Assembly: GCF_014196535.1 (NCBI RefSeq)
Contig: NZ_JACIDU010000001.1
Coordinates: 1-64,000 of the forward strand
Length of the DNA: 64,000 nt
Direction of reading: 5' to 3'
DNA from: Allorhizobium borbori
GTDB taxonomy: Bacteria > Pseudomonadota > Alphaproteobacteria > Rhizobiales > Rhizobiaceae
Of the stretch, positions 59,208 through 64,000 are shown piece after piece. How positions within the stretch are numbered: position 1 is the stretch's first letter; every line of letters starts with the position of its first letter. A program made the translations under genes and the position numbers. A model generated the notes under the pieces. The model saw nothing but the letters and a program-made list of their open reading frames with translations. It was not told the origin of the DNA and searched no databases.

Positions 59208-60125
59208 TCAGATCGCGCCGAGGCACCAGGCCAGAACCGACTTCTGCGCATGGAGACGGTTTTCCGCCTCGTCGAACACCACGGACTGCGGACCGTCGAT
59301 CACCTCGTCGGTCACTTCCTCGCCGCGATGGGCCGGCAGGCAGTGCATGAACAGCGCGTCCTGATTGGCACGCTTCATCAGGTCGCCATTGACCTGGAAC
59401 GGCTGGAATACATTGTGGCCGCGGGCCTTGTGTTCCTGGTTCATGGAAACCCAGGTATCGGTGATGACGCAATCGGCGCCCTCGACGGCCTTTTCAGCCT
59501 CATGGCACAGCATGACTTGGCCGCCATTGTTGCGCGCCCAGTTCAGGAACCGCGTGTCCGGCTCGGAACCCAGCGGCACGGCCATGTTCATGCGATAGCC
59601 AAAGCGGGCCGAACCTTCGACCAGCGAATGCAGCACATTGTTGCCGTCGCCGGTCCAGGCCAGCGTCTTGCCGGCGATGTTGCCGCGATGTTCTTCGAAG
59701 GTGAGGATATCGGCCATGATCTGACAGGGATGCGTATCGTCGGTCAGCCCGTTGATGACCGGAACGGTGGCATATTCCGCCAGTTCGACCAGACGCGAAT
59801 GCTGGGTCGTGCGGATCATGATCGCATCGACATAGCGCGACAGAACGCGCGCGGTATCGGCAATGGTTTCGGCGCGGCCGAGCTGCATCTCCGTGCCGGA
59901 GAGGAAGATGGTCTCGCCGCCGAGCTGGCGCATGCCGACATCGAAGGACACACGGGTACGGGTGGAAGGCTTCTCGAAAATCATGGCCAGAACCTTGCCG
60001 GCCAGCGGCTTGTCGGCACGCCCTTCCTTCAACGCCGTCTTTCGCTGGCGCGCATCATCGATGATCGTGCGCAGATCACCGGAAGACATCGCGGAAAGAT
60101 CGAGAAAGTGTTTCGGTACAGCCAT
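59208..60125 (-). CDS. argF: Ornithine carbamoyltransferase
   Basis: ArgF forms citrulline from ornithine and carbamoyl phosphate. The 305-residue protein has the carbamoyl-phosphate motif [12 protein letters not shown] in [11 protein letters not shown], the ornithine motif near D-T-W-V-S-M and the catalytic cysteine in M-H-C-L-P-A-H-R. It lies 91 bases after argD, the usual argD-argF order of rhizobia. Length and motifs are complete. Confidence 0.97.
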   Translation of the reverse strand: MAVPKHFLDLSAMSSGDLRTIIDDARQRKTALKEGRADKPLAGKVLAMIFEKPSTRTRVSFDVGMRQLGGETIFLSGTEMQLGRAETIADTARVLSRYVDAIMIRTTQHSRLVELAEYATVPVINGLTDDTHPCQIMADILTFEEHRGNIAGKTLAWTGDGNNVLHSLVEGSARFGYRMNMAVPLGSEPDTRFLNWARNNGGQVMLCHEAEKAVEGADCVITDTWVSMNQEHKARGHNVFQPFQVNGDLMKRANQDALFMHCLPAHRGEEVTDEVIDGPQSVVFDEAENRLHAQKSVLAWCLGAI

Positions 60126-60216
60126 TCCATTTCACCCCTTGAATGGAAGTCGCCGCAGATCATGCGGCGGCTCTAGAACGTTCACCCTTGCAGGACGCGC
60201 CTTCAAGCCCTGTGGC

Positions 60217-61416
60217 TCAGGCGCTTTTCTTCAGTTTCAGCTCGGTGAGCTTTTCGGCCACCTTTTCGATACGGGCCAGCCCGTCGCGCACCTCTTCCGC
60301 CGATACGGTCAGCGGCGGCAGGATGCGAACGACATTGTCGCCGGCCGGCACGGTCAGCAGGTGTTCGTCACGGGCAACGCCGACGAAATCGACGTTCGGC
60401 ACGCGGGTCTTGATGCCGAGCATCAGGCCTTCGCCGCGAATGCCCTCGATCACATCCGGGAAGCGATCCTTGAGGCTTTCCAGCCCCTGACGGAAGACCA
60501 GCGCCACATCGTTGACATGCTGCAGAAAGCCTTCGCCGAGAATGACATCGAGAACAGCATTGCCCACGGCCATCGCCATCGGATTACCGCCATAGGTGGT
60601 GCCGTGCGTGCCGGGTTTCATGCCGGAAGCGGCCTCTTCCGTGGCAAGGCAGGCGCCAAGCGGGAAGCCTCCGCCGATGCCCTTGGCAATGGCCATGATA
60701 TCCGGCTTGATACCGGCCAGTTCGTAAGCAAAGAACTTGCCGGTGCGCCCGACGCCGGACTGAACCTCGTCGAGAATGAGCAGCAGGCCCTTCTCGTCGC
60801 AGATTTCGCGCAGCTTCTTCATGAACTCCTTGGAGGCGGGGCGCAGACCGCCCTCGCCCTGCACAGGCTCGATGAGAATGGCCGCCGTCGCGTCGGTGAT
60901 CGCCGCGTTCAATGCGTCCACATCACCGAAGGGCACCTGATCGAAGCCGGGTGCCTTCGGACCAAAGCCTTCAAGGTATTTCTCCTGACCGCCGGCTGCG
61001 ATCGTTGCCAGCGTGCGCCCGTGGAAAGCACCTTCGAAGGTGATGATGTGGAACCGCTCGGGATGGCCCTTGGAATACTGGTAGCGACGCGCGGTCTTAA
61101 TGGCGCATTCCAGCGCTTCCGCACCGGAATTGGTAAAGAAGACGCGATCGGCGAAGGTCGCCTCCGTCAGCCGCTTTGACAGTTCTTCCTGGCCCGGAAT
61201 CTCGTAAAGGTTCGAGAGGTGCCAGACCTTGTCGGCCTGCGCCTTGAGCGCCTCGACGAGATGCGGGTGGGCGTGCCCCAGCGAATTCACCGCTATCCCA
61301 GCCGCGAAATCGAGATATCGCTCGCCGTTTTCCGTGATGAGCCAGACGCCTTCGCCGCGCTCGAACCGAAGCGGGGCTCTGTTATAGGTCTCATAAAGCG
61401 AGGCGGCCGTGGCCAT
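60217..61416 (-). CDS. argD: Acetylornithine/succinyldiaminopimelate aminotransferase
   Basis: ArgD makes N-acetylornithine from the semialdehyde with glutamate. The 399-residue class III aminotransferase has the glycine-alanine region [21 protein letters not shown], the PLP lysine in [13 protein letters not shown] and T-T-Y-G-G-N-P. ATG 61416 is chosen because a promoter and hairpin lie between it and earlier in-frame starts; GGAG lies 12 bases upstream. It is first of the argD-argF unit, with hslO further downstream. Confidence 0.96.
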   Translation of the reverse strand: MATAASLYETYNRAPLRFERGEGVWLITENGERYLDFAAGIAVNSLGHAHPHLVEALKAQADKVWHLSNLYEIPGQEELSKRLTEATFADRVFFTNSGAEALECAIKTARRYQYSKGHPERFHIITFEGAFHGRTLATIAAGGQEKYLEGFGPKAPGFDQVPFGDVDALNAAITDATAAILIEPVQGEGGLRPASKEFMKKLREICDEKGLLLILDEVQSGVGRTGKFFAYELAGIKPDIMAIAKGIGGGFPLGACLATEEAASGMKPGTHGTTYGGNPMAMAVGNAVLDVILGEGFLQHVNDVALVFRQGLESLKDRFPDVIEGIRGEGLMLGIKTRVPNVDFVGVARDEHLLTVPAGDNVVRILPPLTVSAEEVRDGLARIEKVAEKLTELKLKKSA

Positions 61417-61488
61417 GACGCGCGATCTCCGTAATGTTTTCGCGGTTCCTACCGGGGAGGAGAACCGCCAAGCCCAAAAAATCAAAAT

Positions 61489-61541
61489 GCCGCCCAACCG
61501 GGCGGCGGCCTCACTATTCCCCTTTCGTCGGAACCTGTCAA
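61489..61541 (-). promoter_or_regulatory. argD promoter with a hairpin at the 5' end of the transcript
   Basis: On the minus strand TTGACA (61541-61536) and AATAGT (61518-61513) are 17 bases apart. The predicted transcript begins within a few bases of GCCGCCC-ggtt-GGGCGGC (61506-61489), a perfect 7-bp stem followed by ATTTTGATTTTTT. A second stem, GCGGTTC/GAACCGC (61468-61442), precedes the ribosome site. The leader is about 90 nt. Confidence 0.6.
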
Positions 61542-61664
61542 CAAAAGGGTGCATTTCCGGGCGTTTAAAGGTTCTGCAAGCGGTTTGGCACCCGCAACCG
61601 ACCCCGCAACCCATACGACGGAAATGTCACACACCGCTACCAAGTTGGGGAAAACTGCAAAATC

Positions 61665-61717
61665 GATTCCCGCTGATTCCGGGGACTCTTGTCAGCGAGT
61701 CAGGCTCACACTAGGTT
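61665..61717 (+). promoter_or_regulatory. gcrA promoter region with a cluster of GANTC methylation sites
   Basis: GATTC 61665-61669, GATTC 61675-61679, GACTC 61684-61688 and GAGTC 61697-61701 lie within 37 bases; a fifth, GATTC, is at 61808-61812. TTGTCA (61689-61694) and TAGGTT (61712-61717), 17 apart, form a candidate promoter, so GAGTC is in its spacer and GACTC touches its upstream edge. GANTC is the CcrM target, and GcrA acts at methylated GANTC promoters in Caulobacter. The rest of 61542-61844 holds no gene. Confidence 0.6.
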
Positions 61718-61844
61718 AATATTTAATGAATTGACTGCATGCGGCGGATCATTCACCGAAAGTCATAGACACGAGGATGTCGCGGCCCGTCCGCGGCAGC
61801 GGTGATGGATTCTGTCGCGACAGCGCCAAATGCGGAGAGGCGGC

Positions 61845-62369
61845 ATGAACTGGACAGATGAACGAGTCGAGAAGCTGAAGAGACTCTGGTCCGAGGGCCT
61901 GAGCGCAAGCCAGATCGCGGCCCAGCTTGGCGGCGTCAGCCGCAATGCCGTGATTGGCAAAGTACACCGGCTCAGCCTGCCGGGCCGCGCCAAGGCCGGC
62001 GGCGGCACGAGTGCGGCAACCCGCCCCGCCAAGCGCCAGACCTCGGCACCGCGCGCGCCGAACTACGCCTCGCGCGTGACGACCCGCACGGTGACCCGCC
62101 AGGCTGGCGCCACCCTGCTCAAGGAAGAGATCGAGATCGATACGGCAACGGAAGTGGCGTACGCGCCGTCCAGAAACGTCGTGGTGCCGATTTCCCGTCG
62201 CCTGACCCTGACGGAACTGACCGAGCGCACCTGCAAGTGGCCGGTCGGCGACCCGCTGAAGGAAGACTTCCATTTCTGCGGTTGCGATTCCAACGAGGCA
62301 TCGCCCTACTGCAATTTCCATCGCAAGATGGCCTACCAGCCGGTCAACGAGCGCCGCAAGGCGCGCTGA
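61845..62369 (+). CDS. gcrA: Cell-cycle regulator GcrA
   Basis: The 174-residue protein begins M-N-W-T-D-E-R-V-E-K-L-K-R-L-W-S-E-G-L-S-A-S-Q-I-A-A-Q-L-G-G-V-S-R-N-A-V-I-G-K-V-H-R, the DNA-binding region of GcrA. It ends in a C-terminal RNA-polymerase-interacting domain with T-C-K-W-P-V-G-D-P and the Cys-rich F-C-G-C-D-S-N-E-A-S-P-Y-C-N-F-H. GcrA binds sigma-70 holoenzyme and activates promoters with methylated GANTC sites. ATG 61845 has GAGAGG upstream. A terminator follows. Confidence 0.95.
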   Translation: MNWTDERVEKLKRLWSEGLSASQIAAQLGGVSRNAVIGKVHRLSLPGRAKAGGGTSAATRPAKRQTSAPRAPNYASRVTTRTVTRQAGATLLKEEIEIDTATEVAYAPSRNVVVPISRRLTLTELTERTCKWPVGDPLKEDFHFCGCDSNEASPYCNFHRKMAYQPVNERRKAR

Positions 62370-62391
62370 TCGCACATCATCCAACATATGC

Positions 62392-62416
62392 AAAACGGGC
62401 CTTTCGGCCCGTTTTT
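62392..62416 (+). terminator. Intrinsic terminator between gcrA and phoB, usable on both strands
   Basis: AAAACGGGCC (62392-62401) pairs with GGCCCGTTTT (62406-62415) around TTTC and is followed by T. It ends gcrA and, read the other way with its A-run, the phosphate operon after phoB. Confidence 0.9.
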
Positions 62417-62438
62417 CGTTTCCCGAGGAGATTGCCGA

Positions 62439-63122
62439 TCAGGCCTCCATGGAATAGCCCGCGCCACGCACGGTGCGGATGACATCCTGAAGATTGGCAA
62501 AGTTCAGCGCCTTGCGCAGGCGACCGACATGAACATCGACGGTACGTTCATCGACATAGATATCGTGGCCCCAGACGCCGTCCAGAAGCTGCGAACGCGA
62601 GAAAACGCGACCGGGCGAGGCCATGAGGAATTCCAGCAGGCGGAACTCCGTCGGCCCGAGCCGCACTTCGCGGGTCTTGCGATGGACGCGATGGGTTTCG
62701 CGGTCAAGTTCGATATCGCCGCAACGCAGGACGGTGGAGATCGTTTCCGGCTTCACCCGGCGCAGCATGGCCTTGACGCGGGCCATGAGTTCCGGTGTCG
62801 AAAAAGGCTTCACGACGTAATCGTCGGCGCCGACGCTCAGGCCCCGGACACGTTCGCTTTCCTCACCGCGCGCCGTCAGCATGATGATCGGCAGGCGCTC
62901 GGTTTCGGCGCGGGCCCGCAGGCGCCGGCATAGTTCGATGCCGGAGACGCCGGGCAACATCCAGTCGAGGATCAGAAGATCCGGCACACGTTCCTGGAGA
63001 CGGATTTCCGCCTCGTCGCCACGCATGACGGTTTCCACCTCATACCCTTCCGACTCCAGATTGTAGCGAAGAAGCACGCTCAGCGCTTCTTCGTCTTCGA
63101 CAACCGTAATTCTCGGCTGCAT
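62439..63122 (-). CDS. phoB: Phosphate regulon response regulator PhoB
   Basis: The 227-residue OmpR-type regulator has receiver residues E-D-E near 9-12, phospho-acceptor Asp53 in L-I-L-D-W-M-L-P-G and Lys in D-Y-V-V-K-P-F-S. Its winged-helix output domain has L-G-P-T-E-F-R-L-L-E-F-L and R-T-V-D-V-H-V-G-R-L-R-K-A-L. When phosphate is low PhoR phosphorylates it and it activates pst and other genes. It follows phoU after 25 bases, the end of the pst-phoU-phoB operon; phoR is not in the window. Confidence 0.96.
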   Translation of the reverse strand: MQPRITVVEDEEALSVLLRYNLESEGYEVETVMRGDEAEIRLQERVPDLLILDWMLPGVSGIELCRRLRARAETERLPIIMLTARGEESERVRGLSVGADDYVVKPFSTPELMARVKAMLRRVKPETISTVLRCGDIELDRETHRVHRKTREVRLGPTEFRLLEFLMASPGRVFSRSQLLDGVWGHDIYVDERTVDVHVGRLRKALNFANLQDVIRTVRGAGYSMEA

Positions 63123-63147
63123 ACCTTGGTCTCCAATCCGTCCGGGC

Positions 63148-63861
63148 TTACTTGCCGGTCGCGCCGACCGAGGTCGACAGGTCTTCTTTCGGGCGTTCGC
63201 CTTCAGGCTGCGCACCGGTCGCGATGTAGAAGATCGTTTCGGCGATGTTGGTGGCGTGATCGCCGATCCGCTCGATGTTCTTGGCGCAGAACAGAAGATG
63301 CGTGCAGGTGGTGATCGTGCGCGGATCTTCCATCATGTAGGTCAGCAGTTCGCGGAACAGCGAGGTGTAGACGCTGTCGATCTCGTCGTCACGTTCACGG
63401 ATCGCGTTGGCCTTCTCGACGGAACGCGTCGCATAGACGTCGAGCACGTCGGTGAGCTGGTTCATTGCCAGTTCGCAGAGATGTTCGAGGCCGCGGGCGA
63501 GCGAACGCGGCACGCCGGTGTCCCGCACGGCCACCACGCGCTTGGCGGTGTTCTTGCCGAGGTCGCCGACGCGCTCGAGATCGCCGGCGATGCGGATCGC
63601 ACCCATGATCTCGCGCAGGTCGGACGCCATGGGCTGGCGCTTGGCGATGGTAACGATGGCCTTCTCACCAATTTCGCGTTCGGCGGCGTCGAGGATCACG
63701 TCATCGGAAATGACCTTCTGAGCCAGCGCCGTATCGGCGCTGATGAGGGCACGGACGGAGTCGCCGGCCATCTGCTCGGCAAGGCCACCCATCTCGGAGA
63801 TGCGGCGGGTGAGAAACTTCAACTCTTCGTCAAAAGCAGAGACGATATGGGACGTTGCCAT
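63148..63861 (-). CDS. phoU: Phosphate transport system regulator PhoU
   Basis: The 237-residue protein has two PhoU repeats of three-helix bundles; each has a metal-binding motif: I-A-G-D-L-E-R-V-G-D in the first and F-C-A-K-N-I-E-R-I-G-D-H in the second. It keeps PhoR from signalling when phosphate is sufficient, with the Pst transporter. It lies between pstB and phoB. ATG 63861 is the family start (M-A-T-S-H-I-V-S-A-F-D-E-E-L). Confidence 0.95.
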   Translation of the reverse strand: MATSHIVSAFDEELKFLTRRISEMGGLAEQMAGDSVRALISADTALAQKVISDDVILDAAEREIGEKAIVTIAKRQPMASDLREIMGAIRIAGDLERVGDLGKNTAKRVVAVRDTGVPRSLARGLEHLCELAMNQLTDVLDVYATRSVEKANAIRERDDEIDSVYTSLFRELLTYMMEDPRTITTCTHLLFCAKNIERIGDHATNIAETIFYIATGAQPEGERPKEDLSTSVGATGK

Positions 63862-63910
63862 GGGAGTTCCTTGAAAGTTCGAAAGCGGGAAGCGGGTGAC
63901 GGCCAGGCCG

Positions 63911-64000
63911 TCAGCCGAAGCGACCCATGATATAGTCCTGCGTGCGCTGATCGTCCGGGTTGGTGAACATCTTGTCGGTGTCGTTCTCTTCAACCAGAAG
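63911..64000 (-). CDS. pstB: Phosphate ABC transporter ATPase PstB, C-terminal end only
   Basis: Only the last 29 residues are in the window. They read E-E-N-D-T-D-K-M-F-T-N-P-D-D-Q-R-T-Q-D-Y-I-M-G-R-F-G and then TGA, which is the standard PstB tail (F-x-N-P-x-D-x-R-T-x-x-Y-I-x-G-R-F-G). PstB is the ATPase of the high-affinity phosphate importer PstSCAB. PhoU follows after 49 bases. The rest lies beyond the right edge. Confidence 0.93.
   Translation of the reverse strand, partial: LLVEENDTDKMFTNPDDQRTQDYIMGRFG

Noticed and set aside
61715-61726. CtrA box upstream of gcrA
   Set aside because: TTAATATTTAA has TTAA repeats only three bases apart; the full CtrA site needs TTAA-N7-TTAA.

Overview
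The window is chromosomal DNA of a GC-rich alphaproteobacterium of the family Rhizobiaceae (Agrobacterium/Rhizobium/Shinella-like). The support is gene content and order: the block hisD, UPF0262, phosphatase, infA, maf, yacG next to tRNA-Phe; lpiA-acvB; podJ with Sel1 repeats; gcrA; the pstB-phoU-phoB end of the phosphate operon; argD-argF-hslO; and a SAM-II riboswitch in front of metZ. Almost all of it is ordinary core genome, densely packed with many 4-bp ATGA overlaps. Species cannot be fixed from what I can see.

Layout. 1-0.7 kb: a small accessory patch beside the 3' end of tRNA-Phe. It holds one end of an IS21-family element inserted into a HigA-like antitoxin gene, next to an intact HigB/RelE-like toxin gene. 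0.7-7 kb (mostly minus strand): tRNA-Phe, yacG, maf, infA, a low-molecular-weight phosphatase-like gene, UPF0262, hisD, DUF2948, murA, a 66-residue protein and tRNA-Thr. 7.3-15 kb: a DUF882/M15 peptidase-like exported protein, then a six-gene minus-strand operon for a peptide-type ABC importer ending in a class V aminotransferase. 15-18.6 kb: a DUF442 phosphatase-like gene behind an AT-rich palindrome, galE, a class I/II aminotransferase and mscL.

18.9-32.4 kb: an SLC5-transporter/histidine-kinase/receiver fusion, the lysyl-phosphatidylglycerol pair lpiA-acvB, a BA14K protein, and a three-gene beta-oxidation operon with a candidate operator. 32.7-39.6 kb: podJ (polarity), a TauE/SafE-type permease with a TIGR02186 partner and a UspA protein, then pdeM. 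39.6-47.5 kb: an Lhr-type helicase, two tandem YitT membrane proteins, a TPR-methyltransferase, two small envelope genes, pyrD, DUF952 and a small secreted protein. 47.6-52.2 kb: a LuxR-type response regulator, a spacer with three hairpins, an S24 repressor, a periplasmic binding protein and a processive GT2 whose 3' end runs antisense into tRNA-Gly.

52.2-64 kb: dcd; metZ under promoter, SAM-II riboswitch and intrinsic terminator; apaG; a Mg2+ P-type ATPase; hslO; argF; argD; gcrA behind a cluster of GANTC methylation sites; phoB; phoU; and the 3' end of pstB. Main themes are arginine, histidine and methionine synthesis, phosphate control, envelope modification, fatty-acid oxidation and cell-cycle/polarity control. 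I found no CRISPR array, prophage or clearly new multigene system. The most noteworthy points are the IS-broken toxin-antitoxin pair at a tRNA, the regulatory DNA in front of metZ, gcrA, podJ, the DUF442 gene and the fad operon, and several compact gene pairings of unproven function.
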